DNA from: UBA7957 sp965222695 | Lineage (GTDB): Bacteria; Pseudomonadota; Gammaproteobacteria; Granulosicoccales; Granulosicoccaceae | DNA: 64,000 nt | Direction of reading: 5' to 3' | Assembly: GCA_965222695.1 (NCBI GenBank) | Contig: OZ244967.1 | Span: 2,232,001 to 2,296,000, forward strand | Shown: in pieces, positions 43,380 to 51,466 of the stretch | Numbering within the stretch: the first letter of the stretch is position 1 | Layout of the letters: every line of letters begins with the position of its first letter | Program-made: the position numbers and the translations under genes | Notes under the pieces: generated by a model | Databases searched by the model: none | The model's input: the letters and a program-made list of their open reading frames with translations, nothing else | What the model was told of the DNA's origin: nothing

Positions 43380-43856
43380 ATGAAAACCATATCCCTTTGT
43401 ACAGTGATTTTGTTATCATCAGCTTGTACTAACGAATTTGCCAACAATTTTCAGGATATGTTCAAAGGCCTACCCGCCAGTTCTCAACAAATCGTCGGAG
43501 TGTGGGCTGATCATTTTGTACAAGCAGATGTTAAAGACTGGCGTAAAACACCCCTAAGCGGCGATTATTGGGTATTTCGCGAAGACAATACAGCGGCGCA
43601 CTATATTAAAGGCGTTCATCCAGATTCCGGGGGGACTTGCTGGAAGCGCTCGCAGGAAGGAGTTTATCTTGAGGCAGGGACACCCGGTGACTTTGAGCTG
43701 TTCAGAAAACCAAAAAGAATTGAAATTAATCAGGGTTTTCTTGTTATGGAGCGGGAAAATAGCGCTGTAGGGCATATGGATTTTTATGCGGGCTCACGCG
43801 CTACTATTTCAGAAGATAAGATTTCGCCATTGTGTCCCGATTCCAGCGCCGTTTGA
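43380..43856 (+). CDS. Hypothetical lipoprotein
   Basis: 158 aa from ATG 43380. The leader MKTISLCTVILLSSACTNEF has a clear lipobox (L-S-S-A-C, Cys 16). The mature part is soluble, with Trp-rich 'IVGVWADHFVQADVKDWRKTPLSGDYWVF' and a likely beta-rich fold; an invariant-looking 'GGTCWKR' and 'SPLCPDSS' offer a possible disulfide. No family recognised. It is the last gene of island B, convergent with comM. Confidence 0.6.
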   Translation: MKTISLCTVILLSSACTNEFANNFQDMFKGLPASSQQIVGVWADHFVQADVKDWRKTPLSGDYWVFREDNTAAHYIKGVHPDSGGTCWKRSQEGVYLEAGTPGDFELFRKPKRIEINQGFLVMERENSAVGHMDFYAGSRATISEDKISPLCPDSSAV

Positions 43857-44023
43857 CAATCCGCAAATCTGCTTGGACCAACAACCAAGTGCAACGGAAT
43901 TATTTCATATAACCAGCTTTATTGCGTTGAGCTTCCGCTTTTCATGGGCAAGCAACACTTCATGAAAATCAGATCCTGGATCATCGTCTGAAGCAACACT
44001 AAAAAAGCTCACAGCTCTCATTT

Positions 44024-45538
44024 TTAAGGACTTTCCGAACGCCCCCGATACGACAAAGCCTCCAATAAATCCTTCCTGTCAATCTCCTCCTTCCCCGCCA
44101 AATCGGCAATCGTCCTTGCGGTTTTCAACACACGTGTATAAGCACGCATTGACAGTTGCAATGTCTGCATGCTTGTTTCTAGAAATTCCAGGTCTTCCGC
44201 CTTGAGTCGGCAGTGGATTTCGATGTCGGCGTGGCGCATCCAGGCATTGGGCTTGCCTTGTCGTGTGAGCTGGATGTCTCTGGCTCGAATAACGCGCCCC
44301 CGTATTACTCGACTGGATTCAGACGCGTGATTTTGGTTTCGGAGTTCGGATAGGTTGATGCGCAGTACAGTGATGTGTATATCGATTCGGTCGAGCAGCG
44401 GCCCGGAAACCTGGGATTGGTAGCGTTCAATTTGGGTTGGAGAGCAGCGGCAGAGAATCTGCTCGTCACCATAGTGGCCACATGGACATGGGTTCATTGT
44501 AGCAATCATTTGAAACCGGGCCGGGAATTCAACCTGTTGGGATGCCCGGGAGATGGAAATCCGCCCCGTTTCCAGTGGCTCTCTCAAGACATCAAGTACA
44601 TGGCGGCTGAACTCGGGTAATTCGTCAAGCAGCAGCACGCCATTGTGAGCTAGAGAAATTTCCCCCGGTTTAGGGTTGCTGCCCCCACCGACCAGTGCAA
44701 CTCCTGATGCGGTATGGTGGGGGCTGCGATAGGGTCGTTTGAAAAATCGATCTATATCCAACACTTGCCTGCTGACCGATACAACCGCCGCAGTTTCCAG
44801 GGCTTCGTCAACCGTCATCGGGGGAAGTATACCGGGCAATCTGCTTGCAAGCATCGATTTACCCGTTCCGGGAGGGCCCGAGAGCAAGATATTGTGCCCT
44901 CCCGCGGCGGCAATCTCGAGGGCACGTTTTGCAATATACTGACCCTTGACTTGCTGCATATCTGCCGATCCCGTGGCGAATTCCGCATCGGGTTCAACTT
45001 CTTCATAATGAAAAACAGGAAGTGACTGACTGCCGGCAAAGTGACCGCAAACGTCTAGTAAATGCCCGGCAGGATAGATCTCAGCCTGCTGGCTGAGTGC
45101 AGCTTCGCGGGCATTTTTCTGAGGTACGATCACTTTCCGCCCTTGTCTTGCTGCGCTAATCACCGCGGGTAACACCCCCGTCACCGGCCGAATTTCACCG
45201 CTCAAGGCAAGTTCACCGAGCAATTCATAGCGGTTAATCCTGTCGGAGGGTAGTTGTCCGGACGCAACCAGTATGCCCACAGCGATCGGGAGATCGAAAC
45301 GCCCTCCATGCTTGGGCAGGTCGGCAGGAGCTAGATTGATGGTGATCCGGCGAGCGGGAAATTCAAAGCCGGAGTTGACCAGGGCTGCGCGAACCCGGTC
45401 CTTGCTTTCTTTTACTGCGGTTTCGGGAAGCCCGACAATCGATAACGACGGTAAACCGCCCGCGAGGTGAACTTCAACTTGTACCGCGATAGCGTCTATA
45501 CCGCAAATCGTGCGCGAATGGATAAGTGCCAACGACAT
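44024..45538 (-). CDS. comM: Mg-chelatase-like AAA ATPase ComM (YifB)
   Basis: 504 aa hexameric helicase that promotes branch migration during natural transformation. An N-terminal Lon-like fold ('GLPSLSIVGLPETAVKESKDRVRAALVNSGFEFPARRITINLAPADLPKHGGRFDLPIAVG') is followed by AAA+ motifs: Walker A 'LSGPPGTGKSMLASRLPGIL', Walker B 'GVLLLDELPEFSRHVLDVLREPLE', a zinc-finger-like 'CPCGHYGDEQILCRCSP', and the C-terminal 'LSMRAYTRVLKTARTIADL'. It is intact, and lies downstream of ubiK as in many gammaproteobacteria. Its 3' end is duplicated at 27012-31003. Confidence 0.95.
   Translation of the reverse strand: MSLALIHSRTICGIDAIAVQVEVHLAGGLPSLSIVGLPETAVKESKDRVRAALVNSGFEFPARRITINLAPADLPKHGGRFDLPIAVGILVASGQLPSDRINRYELLGELALSGEIRPVTGVLPAVISAARQGRKVIVPQKNAREAALSQQAEIYPAGHLLDVCGHFAGSQSLPVFHYEEVEPDAEFATGSADMQQVKGQYIAKRALEIAAAGGHNILLSGPPGTGKSMLASRLPGILPPMTVDEALETAAVVSVSRQVLDIDRFFKRPYRSPHHTASGVALVGGGSNPKPGEISLAHNGVLLLDELPEFSRHVLDVLREPLETGRISISRASQQVEFPARFQMIATMNPCPCGHYGDEQILCRCSPTQIERYQSQVSGPLLDRIDIHITVLRINLSELRNQNHASESSRVIRGRVIRARDIQLTRQGKPNAWMRHADIEIHCRLKAEDLEFLETSMQTLQLSMRAYTRVLKTARTIADLAGKEEIDRKDLLEALSYRGRSESP
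44025..44500. repeat. Direct repeat R (3' end of comM), copy 2
   Basis: Matches 27012-27468 plus 30987-about 31003 at about 96 percent identity by eye. This copy belongs to the intact gene and marks the right edge of the accessory region. Confidence 0.92.
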
Positions 45539-45591
45539 CCTTGTCCTCCAGGGTGTGAGCGCGGGATCCTTCGGATCACCACGCGTGCGAG

Positions 45592-45840
45592 TCAGTCCGT
45601 TTCCGCCTGCTCTAAATGCTCGACCCGCTTTTCCAAAGCCTTCAGCCTGGTGCTGGTTTTTTGCAGCAAAGCCACTTGAATATCAAACTCTTCACGTGTC
45701 ACCAGATCCATTTTCTCCAGGGTATTTTGCAATATCGTGCGGGCGTTTTTTTCAAAATCCTGCCTGAGTTCAAGCGTGCCCGAAGGCAGTAGCCTCGCCA
45801 GCCTACTCGCCATGTCATCAAAGATTCTGGCATCGAGCAT
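45592..45840 (-). CDS. ubiK: Ubiquinone biosynthesis accessory factor UbiK (BMFP/YqiC family)
   Basis: 82 aa. Starts 'MLDARIFDDMASRLARLLPSG' and continues with an amphipathic helix and a C-terminal coiled coil ('REEFDIQVALLQKTSTRLKALEKRVEHLE'), the layout of UbiK/BMFP proteins. These form a complex with UbiJ that aids aerobic ubiquinone assembly at the membrane. GGAAGAA before ATG 45840 sets the start. It lies upstream of comM on the same strand and back-to-back with glnK. Confidence 0.9.
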   Translation of the reverse strand: MLDARIFDDMASRLARLLPSGTLELRQDFEKNARTILQNTLEKMDLVTREEFDIQVALLQKTSTRLKALEKRVEHLEQAETD

Positions 45841-46036
45841 CGTGTTCTTCCTATTGAATTTTTTCGGTTTGCCAATCTTATCCCACACAGCATTTTAATC
45901 AATCGATTTGAAGTACCCCGCCTCCGCACCAATATCGGGCAATCGATCAAATACGCGCCCTCATATGATGCATGTGCACACTCATAATTATCTTGATTTT
46001 GTACGTATCTCGTTGTTTTTTAAATATTTTTTTTAA

Positions 46037-46052
46037 TGGCACAAATAGTGCG
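46037..46052 (+). promoter_or_regulatory. Probable sigma-54 promoter of glnK-amtB
   Basis: TGGCAC-AAATAG-TGC: GG at -24 and GC at -12 with the standard spacing (consensus TGGCAC-N5-TTGC, with one mismatch). It lies 52 bases before the glnK start, as expected for an NtrC-controlled nitrogen promoter. A weak TGCATGTGCA palindrome further upstream (about 45967) could be part of an enhancer, but is not convincing. Confidence 0.65.
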
Positions 46053-46103
46053 CTGAGGCCGGAGACATTCTTATTGATTGATTTTAAACACGGGGATAAG
46101 CGA

Positions 46104-46442
46104 ATGAAACTTGTCACAGCAATCATCAAACCTTTCAAGCTTGATGAAGTGCGTGAGGCCTTGTCTGAGATTGGCGTAAAAGGCATCACGGTCACTGAAG
46201 TCAAAGGGTTTGGTCGGCAAAAAGGCCACACTGAGTTGTATCGAGGAGCGGAGTATGTAGTGGATTTTCTTCCGAAAACCAAAATCGAGCTGGCAGTCGC
46301 CGGAGAGCAGCTTGACGAGGTTCTGGAAGCGATTTCCAAGGCGGCCAACAGCGGCAAAATCGGCGACGGAAAAATCTTCGTCAGCAGCCTTGAAATGGTC
46401 ATCCGAATACGTACCGGTGAATCCGGCAAAGAAGCTTTGTAA
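46104..46442 (+). CDS. glnK: Nitrogen regulatory PII protein GlnK
   Basis: 112 aa trimeric signal protein. Starts 'MKLVTAIIKPFKLDEVREALSEIGVKGITVTEVKGFGRQKGHTELYRGAEYVVDFLPK'; Y51 in the T-loop is the uridylylation site, and the second signature 'GKIGDGKIFVSSLE' (B-loop, ATP binding) is at 84-97. It senses 2-oxoglutarate and ATP/ADP and blocks AmtB when nitrogen is plentiful. GGGGATAAG precedes ATG 46104. In an operon with amtB, 18 bases apart. Confidence 0.95.
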   Translation: MKLVTAIIKPFKLDEVREALSEIGVKGITVTEVKGFGRQKGHTELYRGAEYVVDFLPKTKIELAVAGEQLDEVLEAISKAANSGKIGDGKIFVSSLEMVIRIRTGESGKEAL

Positions 46443-46460
46443 ATCTTAGGGGAAAACTTA

Positions 46461-47714
46461 ATGGAACAGCTAACTGAATTAAGTTACGCGCTCGATACGT
46501 TTTATTTTCTGGTATCCGGCGCCTTGGTCATGTGGATGGCGGCCGGTTTCGCCATGCTCGAGGCGGGCCTGGTCAGGTCGAAAAACACGGCGGAAATCCT
46601 CACCAAGAACGTCTCTCTTTTTGCCATAGCCTGTATTATGTATATGTTAATGGGCTATGGGATCATGTACCCTGGCGATGGAGCGGTCAATTCCTGGTGG
46701 CCCGGTGTTCACGGTATTCTCGGCAAAACCGATAATGAAGCGGCGGATGTGATTGCCAGTAACGGGGACATTTACTACTCGACACTGTCGGATTTCTTTT
46801 TCCAGGTGGTATTTGTCGCCACGTCAATGTCCATCGTTTCCGGTGCCGTGGCCGAACGCATGAAGCTCTGGTCGTTTCTCGGCTTTGCGGTGTTTTTTAC
46901 AGCATTCGTCTATCCCCTGCAGGGATATTGGAAATGGGGCGGCGGTGCCTTGGATGCGGCGGGATTCCTCGATTTTGCAGGCTCGGGTGTAGTCCATATG
47001 TGTGGTGCCTCGGCAGCCCTGGCCGCGGTGATCCTGTTGGGGCCGCGTAAAGGTAAATACAGTGCGGATGGCAGAATCACACCGATTCCGGGTGCCAATA
47101 TGCCGCTGGCGACCCTGGGAACCTTCATTCTTTGGGTCGGTTGGTTCGGATTCAATGGTGGATCGGAGCTCAAGGTTTCCGATGTCGGCGAGGCCAACGC
47201 CGTGGCTTTAGTTTTTGTGAACACCAATATGGCAGCCGCCGGTGGTGTGATTGCGGCGCTTGTGACAGCCCGACTCTTATTCGGTAAAGCGGATCTGACC
47301 ATGGCGCTCAACGGCGCACTGGCCGGCCTGGTTGCGATTACCGCAGAACCCCTGACCCCCGCTCCCCTGCAAGCGACACTGATTGGTGCCGTCGGTGGTG
47401 TGCTGGTTGTATTTTCCATTGTCACACTCGACAAGCTGAAAATCGACGACCCTGTCGGCGCCATCTCGGTTCACGGGGCCGTCGGAATCTGGGGCTTAAT
47501 CGCTGTGGTGATCACCAATCCCGACGCCACCATCATGGCGCAGCTGCAGGGAATCGCGGTCATATTTCTGTGGACATTTTCTGCAAGCCTGGCGATCTGG
47601 TATATCCTGAAATTGATTATGGGTATAAGAGTAAGCGCCGAAGAAGAGTACGAGGGCGTGGATATCTCGGAATGTGGCCTGGAAGCCTATCCCGAATTCA
47701 TGGGTAAATCCTGA
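46461..47714 (+). CDS. amtB: Ammonium transporter AmtB
   Basis: 417 aa with 11 hydrophobic segments. Family blocks: 'LVMWMAAGFAMLEAGLVRSKNTAEILTKNV', 'GFAVFFTAFVYPLQGYWKWGGG' (pore Phe and Trp), 'DFAGSGVVHMCGASAALAAVILLGPRKG' (the first pore His in VVHM) and 'DDPVGAISVHGAVGIWG' (the second pore His). Conducts NH3/NH4+ inward and is gated by GlnK, its upstream neighbour. Regulated with glnK by nitrogen supply (sigma-54 promoter). Confidence 0.96.
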   Translation: MEQLTELSYALDTFYFLVSGALVMWMAAGFAMLEAGLVRSKNTAEILTKNVSLFAIACIMYMLMGYGIMYPGDGAVNSWWPGVHGILGKTDNEAADVIASNGDIYYSTLSDFFFQVVFVATSMSIVSGAVAERMKLWSFLGFAVFFTAFVYPLQGYWKWGGGALDAAGFLDFAGSGVVHMCGASAALAAVILLGPRKGKYSADGRITPIPGANMPLATLGTFILWVGWFGFNGGSELKVSDVGEANAVALVFVNTNMAAAGGVIAALVTARLLFGKADLTMALNGALAGLVAITAEPLTPAPLQATLIGAVGGVLVVFSIVTLDKLKIDDPVGAISVHGAVGIWGLIAVVITNPDATIMAQLQGIAVIFLWTFSASLAIWYILKLIMGIRVSAEEEYEGVDISECGLEAYPEFMGKS

Positions 47715-47729
47715 ACCATCCAACTCAAT

Positions 47730-47754
47730 GCAGGGCACTTTAGCGGTGCCCTGC
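47730..47754 (+). terminator. Stem-loop downstream of amtB
   Basis: Perfect 9-bp stem GCAGGGCAC / GTGCCCTGC with a 7-base loop, 15 bases after amtB. It has no T-run, so it may protect the 3' end of the mRNA or need Rho, in place of classical intrinsic termination. Confidence 0.55.
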
Positions 47755-47889
47755 TCGACTCTCACTGCAGCCACAATTCCCTGCCGGACAGTTTTTCATA
47801 AAATTTACAGTGTTAACGAAAAATTCACGAGACATTTCACGTACCAGCGACTATATAGTACAGGACAAAAGAATAAGGATGGATCACAC

Positions 47890-48126
47890 GTGCGACTTTC
47901 AAACCAAGAAGATTCCCCGATGTATGTGCCAAACTGGCTTATCGCGCTGGAACTCGGATTCGGCGCTTTGTTACTTTACCTCAGCAGCACTGCACTGATG
48001 AATGTTGATTCGGGGGTTTCGTTTATCAGCGATTCCCGCTCGGGAGTCACTGCTCGACAGGTCGAAAAAGCCGATGCCGACAAGCTCATGCTTTCTTCCC
48101 AATCGCTCGGGCTGGAAGTTCACTGA
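47890..48126 (+). CDS. Small single-span membrane protein
   Basis: 78 aa from GTG 47890 (AAGGATGG about 6 bases upstream), or 68 aa from ATG 47920. One hydrophobic helix ('WLIALELGFGALLLYLSSTALM') is followed by a polar tail. No family recognised. It is plausible as a gene because of its position between a stem-loop and a terminator-like hairpin, but nothing more can be said. Confidence 0.4.
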   Translation: MRLSNQEDSPMYVPNWLIALELGFGALLLYLSSTALMNVDSGVSFISDSRSGVTARQVEKADADKLMLSSQSLGLEVH

Positions 48127-48140
48127 AAGACTAAAAGCCC

Positions 48141-48181
48141 GAATGGGCCAGCCTCGGTTTGCCCGTTCCTCTACGTTTTTT
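48141..48181 (+). terminator. Terminator-like hairpin
   Basis: Stem GAATGGGC / GCCCGTTC with one G-T pair and a 12-base loop, with a six-T run eight bases after the stem. It would end the small membrane protein transcript; the distance to the T-run is longer than ideal. Confidence 0.35.
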
Positions 48182-48193
48182 AGTAACAGGCCC

Positions 48194-49063
48194 TCAGAAG
48201 CTGACATCCATTTCCAAGGTATCTTCCAGAAAAATCTCAAGCTCCGCCAGTTGTATCTCCGACAATCCCAGCATCTGAGCTTCCGGGCTGGCTGCCGGCA
48301 TAACGTCTTCGGTAACCTGAATACTGAAACCCATGCTGTCGCAAACCAGATTCATTAATTTTACCATCGCCATTAATTCCTGGTGCTCTTGCGGGTCCTG
48401 AGTGTGATGGTCGCGAACGACCACATCAAAAGGTTCGGGTAGATTCCACTCCTTCATCAGCATATGGCCGCATTCTGTGTGCATCGAACTCTCAAGGATT
48501 TCCACTATTGCTTCCTCAGTCATAGAAATTTGGCCGCTTCTCTCCCGTTGAATTTTTTCTAAAACCTTGAGAATCACCAGCTTTCCCGTATCGTGCAATA
48601 GACCGCAAAGAAAGGCCACACTTGCATCACTGGCATATCCGCAGTTTTGCGCAATCCATTTACAGCCCATGGCTGAAGCGAAAGAATGTTTCCAAAGGCC
48701 ATCCATATAAGCCAGAATCTGCTTATTGTCACAACGGTAACTTTGTTTTTGAGTCACCAGCATGGCCATATTCGCGACTTGCTCCGAGCCAAGCCTCAAA
48801 ATCGCCCGTTTGACCGTGTTGATCTCACCCATGCCTTTGTAGAAAGCAGAGTTTGCCATCCTCAGTATCTGCCCCGCCAGCGCCGGGTCTTCCATGATCA
48901 ACTGTTCGATGTCATCAATAGTAATATCTTCATCGTTTAAGGCGTTCTGAAGTTTCAAGGCTATGGCATTGAATACGGGCAACTGGAATTCGCTGGATGC
49001 GATTTCACTGCCGATCAGTTCGTGTAACGATGGCTGTACATTTTCTGTCATTTGAGCTTGCAT
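48194..49063 (-). CDS. HDOD domain protein
   Basis: 289 aa, nearly all one HDOD domain. 'LPVFNAIALKLQNALNDEDITIDDIEQLIMEDPALAGQILRMANSAFYKG' is the N-terminal half, and 'FLCGLLHDTGKLVIL' the HD-like position. HDOD proteins are signalling scaffolds often tied to c-di-GMP, motility and biofilm switches; they lack full HD-hydrolase metal sites. It is translationally coupled to the upstream pilus-type ATPase gene (stop TAATG overlap), implying a shared task. Confidence 0.88.
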   Translation of the reverse strand: MQAQMTENVQPSLHELIGSEIASSEFQLPVFNAIALKLQNALNDEDITIDDIEQLIMEDPALAGQILRMANSAFYKGMGEINTVKRAILRLGSEQVANMAMLVTQKQSYRCDNKQILAYMDGLWKHSFASAMGCKWIAQNCGYASDASVAFLCGLLHDTGKLVILKVLEKIQRERSGQISMTEEAIVEILESSMHTECGHMLMKEWNLPEPFDVVVRDHHTQDPQEHQELMAMVKLMNLVCDSMGFSIQVTEDVMPAASPEAQMLGLSEIQLAELEIFLEDTLEMDVSF

Positions 49064-51021
49064 TATTTCATCCCTGATAATCGCCTAAGTTCAACAATAG
49101 GCCGTGGTTTCTCAATCCGTGGTAGGTGTCTCAGTACTTCAGAGAGTGTTGTCATCCCGGCTGCCGCTTTGAGTAAACCGTCTTCCAACAGGGTAATCAT
49201 CTCCGAAGATTCAAAACAGACTCGGCGTATTTCATACGACGACTTATTTTGCAATACGGCATCTTTGATGTGTTCGTTCGATACCAGTAATTCATAAACT
49301 CCCAAGCGCCCTTTGTAACCGGTAAACCGGCATTCTTCGCAGCCCTCTCCGACGACAAAACCGGCGCCTTCCAGATCACCCAGGTTATAACTCAGTCTTT
49401 TTAACTCGCTGGACGAGGGTCTATAGGGTTCTGCGCAGTGTACACAGACACGCCGCAAGAGCCGTTGAGCCAACACTGCAACTACGGTTGATGCAATCAG
49501 AAAAGTCTCAATATTCATATTGATCAAACGCAGAATGCTCCCGATAGTGTCTTCCGTATGAAAGGTTGTAAGTACCTTGTGGCCTGTCAACGCCGCCTGG
49601 ATGGCAGCATCGGCGGAAAAATTGTCGCGGATTTCACCTAGTACGATGACATCGGGATCCTGACGAACCATATAGGGCAGAGTATTTTCATAGCTTAAGT
49701 CGATTTTCTGGTTAAGCGAGCATTGCGCAATACCTTCGACCAAATACTCGACAGGATCCTCTGCGGTAATAATACTTCGTTCGATGCTGTTCAAATAATT
49801 AACACAGCTATAGAGTGTTGTGGTCTTACCCGAACCCGTAGGTCCGGTTACCAACACTATGCCGCTGGGTGCGTCCAACACATCATGGTAAAATTCATCC
49901 AGTGATCGGGGTGGTAATCCAAGCTCCTCCACATTGAGCATTTCCACGCTGCTGCTCAGAACGCGCAACACAATTTTTTCACCAAAGATGGTGACGTAAA
50001 ATGATGCCCGCATATCGACATTTTGTCCGGTGTCGGGATTTTCAAAAACGATCCGTCCATCCTGGTGGCGGCGTTTCTCAGCAATGTCGGCGCCTGCCAG
50101 TACTTTAAACCGGCTGATCACCGAATCGCTAAGCCGTTTTTCGATGACATTGTGCGGAATCATCACGCCGTCACATCGAAATCGCACGCGAAGTTGGTTT
50201 TGCATGGGTTCAATATGAATGTCGCTGGCCTTGGCCACCAATGCATCGATCAAAATGCTATCCACAATGATAACCGCTTCGGAACCGCCCCCCTGTTTCT
50301 TGGCTTTTGAAATGCGATTTCTGTTTGTTTCAAAAGCTTTTATTGCCTCTTCGATGGCTTTTTGCTTTGCGAGTCCGAATAGAATCTTGGAGCCGTATAT
50401 CTGCTCGGCTTTGCTGATCGCGTTTAGGTCTTCAGGGTCCGTGGACGCTATGACCATACGCCCTTTATAGACTCCAATCGGAATAATACCGTTTTCCCGG
50501 CACCATCCCGGATTGACATTACGCAGAATCTGTTGATCGATCTTTGAAAAATTAGGCTCAACCTTGGGTACGCCAAGTTGAACGGCCAATACCTCAAGCA
50601 GCTTATCTTCAGAGATAAAGTGGTTTTCGACAAGTATTCTACCGAGCTTTTTCTTTACCTGAGAATCCCGCTGGATATTCAGTGCGCTACGCAACTCGGA
50701 TTCTTTGATATAGCCCAGTTGCACCAGCAGCTCGCCGATTCTGAGTTTTACGGGCAGTTTACGAAGCGTCTTAAGCAGAGTCTTTTTATTAGCGAGTTTC
50801 AGGTCCTGCAGCACCATCACCAGGGATTTTTTCTGCGTCAGTTTTGACTGAATCCTTTTACAGTGACGCAGTTTTTTTTCGTCGAGAATGCCCTCTTCGA
50901 GTAATATCTTGGTGAGATGAGACTCTAAATCCACAGGCGAGGTTTCAACGCGGACTCCCTGATTCAGATCGTCACTGTCCGGACTGTGGCCTTGAAGCCC
51001 GGTCCCTGCTGGTATATTCAT
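49063..51021 (-). CDS. GspE/PilB/MshE-type secretion ATPase with tandem MshEN-like c-di-GMP domains
   Basis: 652 aa. The N-terminal 200 residues hold repeats of the 24-residue MshEN pattern (R/K-x-G-x-L-L/V-x-x-G-x-I...L-x-x-x-L-x-x-Q). Two are well formed, 'RIGELLVQLGYIKESELRSALNIQ' and 'KLGRILVENHFISEDKLLEVLAVQ', the second leading into 'LGVPKVEPN'; two weaker ones stand earlier. MshEN pairs bind c-di-GMP in MshE. The ATPase core follows: 'SDIHIEPM', Walker A 'GPTGSGKTTTLYS', Asp box 'TAEDPVEYLVEGI', Walker B 'DPDVIVLGEIRD', His box, and the C-x-x-C zinc knuckles 'CVHC' and 'CEEC'. No pilus genes are nearby; the partner is the HDOD gene downstream. Confidence 0.92.
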   Translation of the reverse strand: MNIPAGTGLQGHSPDSDDLNQGVRVETSPVDLESHLTKILLEEGILDEKKLRHCKRIQSKLTQKKSLVMVLQDLKLANKKTLLKTLRKLPVKLRIGELLVQLGYIKESELRSALNIQRDSQVKKKLGRILVENHFISEDKLLEVLAVQLGVPKVEPNFSKIDQQILRNVNPGWCRENGIIPIGVYKGRMVIASTDPEDLNAISKAEQIYGSKILFGLAKQKAIEEAIKAFETNRNRISKAKKQGGGSEAVIIVDSILIDALVAKASDIHIEPMQNQLRVRFRCDGVMIPHNVIEKRLSDSVISRFKVLAGADIAEKRRHQDGRIVFENPDTGQNVDMRASFYVTIFGEKIVLRVLSSSVEMLNVEELGLPPRSLDEFYHDVLDAPSGIVLVTGPTGSGKTTTLYSCVNYLNSIERSIITAEDPVEYLVEGIAQCSLNQKIDLSYENTLPYMVRQDPDVIVLGEIRDNFSADAAIQAALTGHKVLTTFHTEDTIGSILRLINMNIETFLIASTVVAVLAQRLLRRVCVHCAEPYRPSSSELKRLSYNLGDLEGAGFVVGEGCEECRFTGYKGRLGVYELLVSNEHIKDAVLQNKSSYEIRRVCFESSEMITLLEDGLLKAAAGMTTLSEVLRHLPRIEKPRPIVELRRLSGMK

Positions 51022-51466
51022 TGTTTAGATTCTTTATCGTCCCTGTGCCAAACCACTTATTTCCAGGCAATTGCATCACTGCGCCGGATAAAGCGGATCA
51101 GCTTGAGAATCATGACTTGTGACCCGTATTCCCAAGCAATGTTCTACACCAACTTCCGGATGTATCAGCTTGTCTTTCATGTATCTGCTTTTTCATCTTA
51201 TTCTTTAACCTTTTCACGTTATTTCAGTATGCCCGGATAACTCAAACCTCCCGCCAAACTCAGCCAATTCGCGGCGCTTAGTACTAAACTGCAAGAGAAA
51301 CAAGCCGATAACAGATAAACGGAATTACCCAGGGATAGGGTTCAGGTGCAATCACTTATTCGTCTTTCGCTCAAAAAAAGCTGTGTTTTTAGATTGAGCA
51401 CATCCCTTCTTGCCACTGAAATAGCCGTGTCACGGCAATCTGCGGCTTGTCCTCGGTGATTGGTTG
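51022..51466. other. Divergent promoter region of the signalling cluster
   Basis: About 445 bases between the MshE-like ATPase gene (minus) and the GGDEF-EAL gene (plus). No supported gene; it should hold promoters in both directions. I see no clear operator. Confidence 0.5.
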
